From NCBI GenBank assembly GCA_026874595.1, contig CM049313.1:51075659-51139658 (forward strand): DNA of 64,000 nt. The letters are read 5' to 3'. Of this stretch, positions 1 to 10,600 are shown in pieces. The DNA is from Sipunculus nudus (Eukaryota; Annelida; Sipuncula; Golfingiida; Sipunculidae). A model generated the notes under the pieces. That model saw only the letters and a program-made list of their open reading frames with translations, was not told the origin of the DNA and made no database searches. Made by a program: the position numbers and the translations under genes. Numbering within the stretch: the first letter of the stretch is position 1; each line of letters opens with the position of its first letter.

Positions 1-642
1 CTCTGTTAAGTGGTTAAACTATACTGTACTATTACTACTATATACTATACTATCCTAAGCCTAGTCACTTTACCAATTTGCAATATAAAAATTGCTATAT
101 TTGTTTACTGCCATTTCGATGACTCATTTCCATCATATTTGTCTGAAAAAAAAAATAATAACTATCGGCTTTTGCATACATTGCGCTCGGCTGGCGGAAA
201 TCTTTAAAGTACCAAAGTGTAATAGGAAAGCCAGTGAACGTTCCTTCTGTTTCAAAGCCAAAAAAGTCTGTGATTAATTTCCTATTACACTTAGAAAATC
301 TCAAACTCTTGTATAATTTAGAACTAATTAAAAAACGTATCTCTTTCGGCGAGCTTTTGGTAATTAACATGCATCATTTTTTTTCTTGGGTCAGGCACGG
401 GGAGCGCTCTTTTCCATGAAATTGTATGTGGGTATGTAGGTATGTGAATAGCGCTGTGTTTACGCTATATGAATTATATATATAATTCATTATACTATAC
501 TATGATACACGTAGGCCTATACAATAACACAATGAAATACATTTATAAATATATACCGGTAATGTGACACTGAGAATCATGTATTTTATGTATAGTGATA
601 AAATAATATACAAACGTATACTGTCGACAAACACGCACATAC

Positions 643-711
<69 letters not shown>

Positions 712-1602
712 CCTACTATATATATACGTACCGTATCTATATACCGTACTATATATACCTAATATATAATTTATTTTGGGTGTAAACCCTACATTACAAT
801 AATTAATGATTATAAAATGATAATTACAAAATAAAAATATATATATTTAATAATACGTACCATCTACGGTTAATTGGCTAATTAAAGTACAAGAAGTATG
901 AGTCTTAGCGAGTATTTACATTATTTCCCCAAAAGTTTAAAGTCTCGTCAAATGAATGTTTATCTGTTGAGCCATAAAAATAAACTTCAAGTGCATGAAT
1001 TATGAAATTCAACTGAACATAAAATCTTGACTGAATTCAGGTCGGCATTTGTCAACCTGGTGCAAGTCAGACTGTAGCGCCATCTGTCCTACCAACACCG
1101 CGAAATTTAAACTTGTGACGAGGCACTGGACTGCCAGCTTCATTTTTGTGAGTAAAATAATTTCTCGGCCAGGCTTTTAATGCATTAGGGGATTGATTAC
1201 AATTCAGTAATACCCGCAAGGCTTTACATTTGTTGTGAAAATGCTGCTTGGAAGCGCGAAACGAATAAGTATACCCCTTCTTTTCTCGATATCATGTCGT
1301 TTGCTTATATTATCGCTCAACACATTTTAAAATGGGGGAGGGGGGGGGTGTCAAATGACCAGGCTGATGACAGCTGTACAGGTTCAAATCCAGACTTGTC
1401 ATCTAGTTTTATACAAATTATTAATTTATGAACAGGATAATTATTTTACATTACAAAATAAAATGGAGATACTTTTTCATTTAATTATATTCTAAGGAAA
1501 ATATTATTATAATTATTTTTATTCATAACTTATACCATCATTATTTATAGAGTTGGAGCGGATTATTGAATCCGGTATTCATTTCCAAGATGGGGCTTAA
1601 CT
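1..1602. other. AT-rich intergenic DNA, no gene seen
   Basis: No reading frame here has splice sites or protein-like composition; the short open frames are low-complexity. Visible structure is a perfect 22-bp palindrome at 469-490 (arms ATGAATTATAT), a TA microsatellite at 643-708, and a G-run near 1334-1348. I see no promoter that could be tied to a gene. Confidence 0.7.
643..708. repeat. (TA)n microsatellite
   Basis: Uninterrupted TA dinucleotide run of about 66 bp within AT-rich flanks. Confidence 0.95.
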
Positions 1603-1610
1603 GACTGGAC

Positions 1611-2362
1611 GGGGATGGTATAATTCACTGATCAGCGCGCTGATCAGCGGTCTGCAGTATAAAACGCTGATCAGCGCCCTGATCAGCGATCTTTCAATTA
1701 AAGCATCAATTTCAGAGGAATTAGCACCCATAAAGCAACCTTCGACTATTGTGTGAATAAATATGATTAAAAGACACAATTTCTATCAGTATTACGTATT
1801 TTCAAACATGTATATATTTTTTGTGTTAAATGTTTAAACATGAAACGCAAGCTATACGTGCCAGTGACTATTTCGCTGATCAGCGGTGCTGATCAGCGAC
1901 CTTTTAATCGAAACATTAATATCAGGCAAAATAGCCATCATTTAGCAACCTCCGACTGTCATGTGATTAAATGTGATTTAAAGACACATGTTCTATAAGT
2001 ATTACATATTTACAAACATACGAATACACTTTTAATGTTTTACTTATTATGCATGAAACCTTTCAACCAACTACTATTTCGCTGATCAGCAAACTGCGCA
2101 ATCGCTTGAAGCTGATAAGGTGCTCATTGGCAATGATTTACGTATTTCTTGGTTATGATACCTGTCATCAGTGATTCTCTATAATGGTAACATAGAGGGC
2201 TCTCAGTTGTTTACTTAATTATTCCTGTGAAAACCGAATGACTGCCAAAACATCGTATCACATATAATTTACAAAAAAATCCGTTCCCCACAGGAGATAT
2301 TAGCTGACAGTAGGGGGCGCTGCAGTAATTTGTTGGTAGATTTTCACCGGCCAGGTAATAGA
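1611..2362. repeat. Left long terminal inverted repeat of the 2.85-kb element
   Basis: Matches the reverse complement of 3728-4460 as an imperfect inverted repeat with small indels. Shared landmarks in order are the TGATCAGC clusters near 1626-1690 and 1873-1900, ATGCATGAAACCTTTC near 2048, GATTCTCTATAATGGTA near 2172 and AGTAGGGGGCGC near 2309. Seven of the thirteen TGATCAGC copies lie here. Confidence 0.9.
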
Positions 2363-2573
2363 AAAAATAGCTGAGATTGAAACTAAGTTCGCATGAATTT
2401 TAAAATTTTAATTTATTTATAATATCTTGCACATATATTTAAGTGAAAATGCCACGAATGAACCAACAGCAAAATATTGTCGACTGTGGATTTTTTGCAA
2501 TCGCTAATATTGTTGAATATCGTTTTAATAAATTTGAAAGTAGGCCTATAGGAACTGGTAAAACAACATGTAT

Positions 2574-3005
2574 TTTGATCAGACAAAAGTGAGAGGGCAA
2601 TCATTAATTATTTAGAAGAAGGCATATTTAGTCATTTTTCTAAAGAAACCTTTAAAGGATTTACAATTTAATGGAAGGGTCGATCTACGAAAAATTTCGC
2701 ATTTCAGCAAGTATACAGTATCTGAAAAAATAACATCTTAATATTTATTCTTTGAAGTCTATTATGGCAATAAAAATGTAAACTAATTTGATTTGATCAG
2801 AAAAAAGTGAGAGGGCAATCATTAATTATTTAGAAGAAGGCATATTTAGTCGTTTTTCTAAAGAAACCGTAAAAGGATTTACAATTTAAAGGAAGGGTCT
2901 TCTACGAAAAACTTCCCATTTCAGCAAGTATACAGTATCTGAAAATAACATCTTGATATTTATTCTTTGGAGTTTATTATGGCAATAAAAATGTAAGCTA
3001 ATTTA
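2574..3005. repeat. Tandem duplication inside the transposon (about 218-bp unit, two copies)
   Basis: 2574-2791 and 2792-3005 are near-identical direct copies, each starting TTTGATCAG, continuing through GTGAGAGGGCAATCATTAAT and ending near GGCAATAAAAATGTAA. Few substitutions separate them, so this internal duplication looks recent. No coding potential. Confidence 0.9.
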
Positions 3006-3727
3006 GAGTTTAAGAGTTTAATATTTTATAATACCTAACACATTGATCCCTATAAAAACGATATAAAGTTCTGAATAACAATGCCATTGTAGAATTTAGA
3101 TGTTACATCCATCCTGTTACCTTATTGTTTCAACACCGTTCATCGACATTCACTACCGTTAAAAGTTAAAAAAAAGGTGATGATTTATATTATAGTGTTG
3201 TAATTAAAAGTGTTTACTCCTTCAACCTTTCTAGTACTAATTATATATATGTTGATAGTGTATGCTGTTTTCCAAAATTATGAAAAGCATTCCTATTCCA
3301 ATCATTTTTGAGAAATATATAAGTAACGATGTTAAAGCAATAGATATGCAGATATTTTTACACAATTATGGAAATGTCCTGTTGTAAAATGAAAAAAAAA
3401 TTTGATGTTTTTGTGGAGGAAAAATTAAAACAGGAGTAACCTATCAACATTGTGTTAAAATTGATCAAATCATCTATACAACGGTGTTGAAAATGATTCT
3501 GGCGACCCACCTTTTAAATGCAAAAAAAAGGGGAAATATAAGAGGGATGTAAAGAAACTTGTGAAAGTTTTTAAGGAACGATTATATCATAAATGGAGAG
3601 TGAAAGAATCCTTAGGCTATACTTACACTTCTTAATAAAAATAAGAGGATAATATACATTTAACATTTTTATTTTTGATAAATTTAAATTTTATATACAT
3701 TCATACTAAGTGCATATCTCGGCTATT

Positions 3728-4460
3728 TATATCACCTTGTCGGTGAACACCTGACAAGAAATTACTGCGGCGCCCCCTACTGTTAGCTTATATCTTCGAG
3801 TGGTCGGTGGGGCACTGATATTTTATAGTTGTATAAAGTAGCCTGGTATGGGCAATTTATTGGCAATCACTCGGTTTCACAGGATATAACCAAAACAACT
3901 GAGAGCCTTCAGTAATACCATTATAGAGAATCACCCGTGACAGGTATCTTAGTCAAGAAGTACGTAAATCATTGCCGATCAGCGATTGCACAGTTTGTAG
4001 GTGGTAGAAAGGTTTCATGCATAATAAGTAACACATTAAAAGTGTTTTCGTTTGTTTGTAAATATGAAACACTTATAGAACATGTATCTTTAAAAAACAT
4101 TCTATCATATAATAGAGGGAGGTTGTTATAAGGGGCTAATTTATCTAAAATAAATGCTTGGACTGAAAGTTACCTGATCAGCGCCACTGATCAGCGAAAT
4201 AGTCACTGGCAATGTAACTTGTGTTTCATGTATAATCATGAACACAATAAAAATATATGCATATGTTTGTAAATATGTAATACTGATAGGAATGGTGTCT
4301 TTTTATCATATTTTATCACAAAATAGGCGGAGGTTGCTATATGGGAGATAATTTGCCTGAAATCAATGCTGTCATTTAAAGTTGGCTGATCAGCACGCTG
4401 ATCAGCGTTTTATACTGCAGACCGCTGATCAGCACGCTGATCAGCGAATTATACCCTTCC
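3728..4460. repeat. Right long terminal inverted repeat of the 2.85-kb element
   Basis: Inverted partner of 1611-2362. It carries six of the thirteen TGATCAGC copies (near 4171-4197 and 4384-4446) and ends GAATTATACCCTTCC against the target duplication. Confidence 0.9.
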
Positions 4461-4468
4461 GACTGGAC

Positions 4469-5399
4469 GTCTCATATTAGTTGTAATCAACATAAGCCAT
4501 GACATGCCCGATGATATGACATCGACATGCCTCTTCCTTCTTCATTACATGAATTCTAAACATCATCACGTCTGTCCATATACACCCATAACCTCGTCCA
4601 TGTAAGCCGAATTCTATACTGGCTCCTAAAGTTAAACATGTTATGACTATATGAGGCTCAAGTTTTATGATTTATAATTGCTAAGGCATTGTTGACCATA
4701 TCTGTATATAACTGAAATATATCACTGTTATTAATCAGTATTAGCATTTAGCAATAGTATTGCCTGCTCCATAATTAGTATGGCCAGCCTAAAACCCTGT
4801 ATGTCACGGGTTTTCTGGAATAATGTGTCCCCGTTTGCATAATTCTTACAACTAATAAATGTCAATAACTTTGTTAAATGAATAGTCATATTAAATCATT
4901 TTAAAAACTGTTATGATCCTGAAACAAAAACAAATCTGACAGTACTTAGGGGGCCTAAGTTTTTCAGAGGGGTGTAAAAATACATTGAAAAATCTATGCA
5001 TTGAATTGTTAGCCCTCAATAAAATTGTAATCAGTTCATTTCAATTTTTATTTATTTTTTAGCACGTATTATGACTATCAGTATCATCCCAAAGTCCCCA
5101 GGGAGCTCTCAAATTTGACGTAGCAGTTTGCGATGTCGAAGCTCTTTAATGCATATGTGCCCTTAATCTATTTTAAATGTTCACTGTTTGACAACTCCCA
5201 TTCCCTTAGAAACAATTATGGCAGTGACAAATAGAGGGAGGACTATATTTTTTTTATATTGGTCAATTTACTAACATCCATTTTGGTAAATTGCTTTTCA
5301 AAAAGTCTCACTCTGAAATTTACTACTTAAGTAAGGATTGAATTGATAATTGAATTACAGGTGAAAAATAACTGAATCTATTCTAAGGGCCCCCACAAA
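4469..5399. other. Intergenic, nothing recognised
   Basis: AT-rich sequence with stops in all frames and no recognisable repeat ends. Confidence 0.6.
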
Positions 5400-5520
5400 C
5401 AGGGTTGGCCGGTAAGAGCCACCCCCGGCTTTTAACTGCTGGCTAAATCTGGCTTTAACCGGCCCGGTCAATACTTCAAAAGTGGCTAATACTGGCTTTT
5501 ACCGGCTAATACTTCTGAAT
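5400..5520 (+). repeat. Possible hAT-type terminus with GGCT/CCGG subrepeats
   Basis: Begins CAGGGTTGGCCGGTAAGAG and contains repeated CTGGCT, CCGGCTTTTA and ACCGGCTAATAC words. CAGGG starts are common in hAT termini. I found no matching right end or target duplication, so the element is truncated or diverged. Confidence 0.3.
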
Positions 5521-7582
5521 TTTAATATAAATATGCCTCAAAACAAATAAACAACAACAGCGTTATTTTAAAATGTTTTTATTGTCATACAAGCCTGTTC
5601 ATTGTACATTGTGCCAGGAAATAGTAAAGTAAATTATTTAAAATGACACAACAAATATCATACCAGTTTAGCAAGGTAGTACTGAGACTGCAGGAGGAAT
5701 CAAGGTTAATGTGCAGTACTGTAATATGCATGCTGATTTAACTCTAAAGATTTACAGTTTGTACAAATGCTTGGCTTGTCAAATGACATAAGTTCTAAGA
5801 TAAATGTCACAAGTAAGGTGCATCACTGTGCCAGTCTCACCAATCTACCTCTTCACTGCCCACAAATCATGGGCCTAATTTTTTGGATGAAAATTCAAAT
5901 TAAAAAAGAAATGGCTGATATACCTAGAATAGGTTGAGACTATTGCTAGTATTGTCTCACCCATTGATGTGCTCCTATGTTCTTTTTCACCCTGCTGTTA
6001 CAGTCTCCACCTCAAGTTATAGTGTAATAGTCTAGTCTAGTGTCACAGTTTCAATTTACCTAACGAATGTCAGTAATCACCTAAATGGCCATAAGGAAGA
6101 CTAATGGCCAATTTTGGCCATGATATGCACCTGTACAAACTACAAAATAAGTAAAAATAAAAAGAACAAAGGGTTTATTATTATTACTAAATTGATCCCA
6201 AATTATTCTAAGTATAAAGATCTGTCAATTTTTCAAAATAGGGATAACTGTAAGATTTGAAAGCTCTTCATTTTGGCATCTCCAAACCATTTATATCAAG
6301 TGAATATGGGCATCCAGGGCAAATCTGCAATGTTTTAACATGAGTGAGGAACAAAATCTGGAACAGCTTTTCAAGAAAAGTGGTCCCAGAGAAATGCTCT
6401 CAACAAAGGTAAATATATATAAATACAGAGATATATATAAAATGGTAATTACGAGTTTCCCAGTGGAAAATGCTGTTGGAAACGTGATCCAAGTGGAACT
6501 TACCACTGGGAAACTGGGATTTTGCGGAGCATGTCCCACTTAGCGACCTTAACCTTTATTTGCTGCTTTTTGAGATGCAGGAAGCAAATAAAGACACCAA
6601 TATTTGACTGGTTTACCTTAAAGCTTTAAATGACAAACAAAATTGAACAAATATGACAAGAAACATATTTTATTAATAAGTTTCTTTTTTGTTGTTAAAA
6701 CAACCTAGACATCCTTTCAGTGGGTCTTTTGTTTGGTACCGAAAGTTTGCAAGTGGCACTTATGACCTGCTATCTGGTAATTACCATATTTCCGAGCGGT
6801 AACAAACGCAACATTAACTTGGTTAACTGACAAGCAATGGGGCCACTTGTAACAGAAATGGCACTGCCATCTGGTGGATTCAGTTGACATCAAACAGAGC
6901 ACCTCCACAAGAGGTCATTTCCATTCAAAACAAACCTGTTCTTGGGAATGAATTGTGGTCTTTGTGGAACAGCCCATACTACATGTCGTATATGTCAAAT
7001 TTCAAAACCAAAATGTGTTACAATTCAAGAAATATACTTCTGTTAACCCTGCAGTTGTACCAATTATCACTTATTATTTTTAAGTTCTTCCCGCAAAAAA
7101 ATTCATGTTCCTGTAATTAGCCTTGAAACAATTCTACTCCAACATTTTAAATTGACTACATCTACTCCTTCATTAAGTCTTATGCCTCTGTCACTGGTGT
7201 ATTTAGAAGCCCCAGTGCATTGTGGGGTAGGGATTTTGTTACCCCAATCCAAATCTGCACATTATGGAAGCTCAGCACACAATACTGGGTGTATGAAACA
7301 TGCATTCCAAATATTATGTTATATTTACCATCCATCCCAGTTAAATTGTGACAAAATATTCAGAGATAACAGCTTTCCTGTAATTTTTGCTTGCAGGAAC
7401 ATATTCAGGTAACAAATGCCACAGAAACCTTGAGATGCTTGAGATCATTAAATAATCTGATTAATGTTCTGGTTTATAAACTAAGCGTTATCCCCTTGCA
7501 TTGCAATGTGGATGATGTTAGAGTAAAAAATTTACAATCTTTTTCAAACCACATGTTGTATTACACTTTTTTTATTTTACAG
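5521..7582. other. Region upstream of gene A, no confident exon
   Basis: A 67-codon frame at 6340-6543 starts at an ATG and has a possible donor after codon 23, but it has no matching downstream exon. The last part could contain further 5' untranslated exons of gene A; an acceptor at 7581-7582 (preceded by a T-rich tract) opens the exon holding the gene A start codon. Confidence 0.4.
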
Positions 7583-7627
7583 GTATATGCATGCTAAGCT
7601 GGTAGGTTATAGAAAAAAACTGTTAGG

Positions 7628-10600
7628 ATGTCAAGAACTTCTTTGAGTCCAGGAAAATCCCTCCGGAGGCGCCCTCTGCAGTCATTTAATGACACTTCAG
7701 ATGCAGCAGATGCAACTATTGAGGATGCGTCGAACCAAGAAAACTTGTCATCATATCCTTCCACAAGATCGATTAAGAAATCAGTCAAGAAATCCCGTCC
7801 CACTCCAGCCCCTAGGCCAGTTATGAGCACTCCCCGCTACCCTTGTGGTGGCAGCAACAACCGATCACAGTTTACCCCTCTACACAATGTGGTACAGAGT
7901 CTGAAAGAGAGGATGGAGCAGCAAGCAGGCTCAGCTGGCAGCTTCGTCCTCAATAGAATCAGCCCAGGACTGGCTCAGCTGAAGTCATCTGCAGGTGTGT
8001 TAAGTACATGTATTGTAATAGCAAATATAGCTTTCCAAAGTAATTCAGTAAGAGTAATAACAGACAAAAAATATGTGTTATAGTATGAGTAATAGAAAAC
8101 AAAGTGATAGAGTAATACATATTTCTTTTTGTTACAGTACTTAACATTTTTTGCTTGTTCATCAGATACATGAGCAGTTAGTGCTAGACTGGCTATAAGT
8201 TATTCTGGTTCAGTGAATGTGTAGGTTGTGTATATTATTAGGGTCAGCATGGGCCAGCCCGTTATCTTCAGATGCTAATTACTTGGGAGTACTTAACTGT
8301 ACATTGTTATGTATGAGTGGCAGTCCAATACACCACAGACATGTTTCACCCATGCAGGAGATCAGGTCATAGTTAGGGTTACATTTTTACTCGCTTGCAG
8401 CTTTTGCCAGTTTCACTGTTTGTCTTTTTCTATAATTTGGCTGTTATTTTGTTTGTAGCCAACTCGCTCCGTAACAAGCAGGCAAGTTTGGCCGAGAAGC
8501 ATCAGGAGTTGAAGAATCGGGCAGACCAGTTATGTGTCGGAGGTGGAATCAGCTTGTGGCCGGATATGGAGAACATGAGGCTGACTCAGGGAGAAGTTGT
8601 TAATCTGATTTTCACGTGCATTGGACTGTTCATGAGCACCATCTGCCTGTACAATAAACTCCATGGTAAGAGCAGAAAAAATGTTTAAAATCCTGCTTTG
8701 AATTTTTCATTCTTATGGCTGCAGTTCTGCTACATTTTTTCACTTTTTTTTAAGAATATACCTGTTTTTACTGTACAATTAACTCAAGAAAACGTCTGAT
8801 TTGAATAACATTTTCTTGTTTGCTTTATTTGTGAATATTTCATCCTTCCCTAGTAAAAAAATGCCCTCTTCATAATGATTCTTTGTGGCTTAACAAACAA
8901 AATTTGAAGAGATTTATTTGCCAGAACTGTAAGAAAAGACGCATGTTTTGTTTAAGGATGCAATTCTGTGCTCTGAGTAAATAACTAATATGCAAATCCA
9001 TATGGAAAATAACTTAATATTATAGCTTCCCCTATCATATGTGGATCTTTGTTCTAGTTTTCTCAGAATTGCAATTTACGATGAGTGCACACCGCCGCTA
9101 AATCAAATCAATTCTACTGGGTCTGTCCCCTTATCCAGACCCTCACCAAAAGTTAATGCTGCCTTTCTCATTATTTTAGCTTTCATATGTTTTACTTTTT
9201 ATGTAGTTGTCATTACAGAATGAACATATGTTGCTCACTTTTTACATATTTAGTATTTGCTTAACAACACTTTTTACATATTTAGTATTTGCTTAACAAC
9301 ACTTTTTACATATTTAGTATTTGCTTAACAACATCCAATACACACTGTCTTCAAATGAATGATTTATAATCATACAGGTCATGTTCATGAGAAACTGGGG
9401 TACCACTATGACATTCTGAAGACCTTTCGTGCTACAACACCACTTATATACAGAGAGGACAATGCGACATTCAGGATAAGCCTGCTAGAGTGGCACCAGG
9501 GGCTGCAACAAATTGTAGTAAGTGAATTGTATTTGCTTAACATGGTCAACCATACCAGCATACTATGCAGTGGCCCTGCTACATTTGTTCCGGTGTAGGA
9601 TTTCACCTACAGATAAAAATATAAGAAAGAGCTGTTTGAAATGGGAATAAATGATATCATTTAAGCCAAACCATGCCATACTGCCAGCCCTCGGGTAAGC
9701 ACTTTGCATAAGATGGGAAGAGTTGCTGTGGCTGGTAAGCTTTACCTGAGCTGAACATCATCTGTCTCCAAATTATGCAACGTATTGTTACAGTTAAAGT
9801 GTTAGCCATGACAACCCGACTCAGTAGGCAATGGAATAATTGGGCTGGTAAGCCTACTCGAATCATGGCACAAGTGATATCGAGGATTGTATCGCAGTGG
9901 TATTGCATCAGATTGCATTCATATTGTGGTAAACGGCCCATAATCTCAATTTTATTCCAAGAATATTGAATAAACATCATAAAATACATGTGAGCTCACA
10001 ACCTTAACTGAAACACTGTCTCCATGGACACAGGTTATTTCCTGTATCGCCTGCTAGCTGCCTGCATCCAGTAACCTGTGTGAGCCATGCTTGTGTTCAT
10101 GCGGTCATAAATTCAACAAACATGCCGAGGAGTTCACTAACATGTTGGGTTAAAACCAAATTTTTCTCGCACATGTTTGGTATTGTTAGAAAATACACAA
10201 AAAATGCTAACTATTGGTCTGGTTTATGTTGATTGACAGTGTACCTATAGGCCATGATTGACGAAGCGTTGTCAGAAATGATGAAAATATATAATGCATT
10301 CCTCAGGCTTAGATGTAGTGACACTCTTGAGCCAGTGATGTGGTTGTAATGTCCTAGGGACGATATGATGCTTCTAAAGTGTATGTGAAAGGAAAAATCT
10401 CATAAAAAAATATATTAACAGAGAAGAAAATTGTAAAGTTCAGTTGAAATGGACATAAAATTTTAGTGGTGATCTTAGATAATCTAATAATACCTTCCCA
10501 AAAATTCAAGGGTGAAAACCTCAAAACCTTTGTGATTTTAAATTATGAAATATGTGAAAGCAGTATATTCTCATAGTAAAATATCACACAGAGCTCAGTA

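Larger units (their letters stand above)
1611..4460. mobile_element. Non-autonomous DNA transposon with long TIRs and 8-bp TSD
   Basis: The element is bounded by a perfect 8-bp direct duplication, GACTGGAC, at 1603-1610 and 4461-4468. Its ends are inverted copies: the left begins GGGGATGGTATAATTC and the right, read on the minus strand, GGAAGGGTATAATTCGC. Similarity continues inward for more than 700 bp on each side (left arm to about 2362, right arm from about 3728). Thirteen copies of TGATCAGC, mostly as the palindrome GCTGATCAGC, are clustered in the arms. The interior (2363-3727) has no open frame over about 65 codons, so no transposase is encoded and mobility would need one in trans. An 8-bp duplication is typical of hAT, Merlin or P-type elements. 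The GG-start termini fit Merlin better than the usual CAG start of hAT, but I cannot assign the superfamily. Confidence 0.9.

Noticed and set aside
1611-4460. CRISPR-like array of TGATCAGC repeats
   Set aside because: The repeats are short palindromes in symmetric transposon arms, without regular spacers, in a eukaryotic genome.
6340-6543. 67-codon frame starting MSEEQNLEQLF with a donor-like GTAAAT inside
   Set aside because: No downstream exon in matching phase, and gene A has its own ATG after an in-frame stop. It could be a non-coding or unrelated exon, but this is not supported.
5400-7050. hAT element from 5400 (CAGGGTT) to 7050 (AACCCTG)
   Set aside because: Only seven terminal bases match, and the flanking 8-mers differ completely.
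8401-8458. Extra membrane helix at the start of gene A exon 2
   Set aside because: The hydrophobic frame is a T-rich pyrimidine tract. The acceptor at 8458 gives the correct phase-1 join to exon 1 and a strong consensus.
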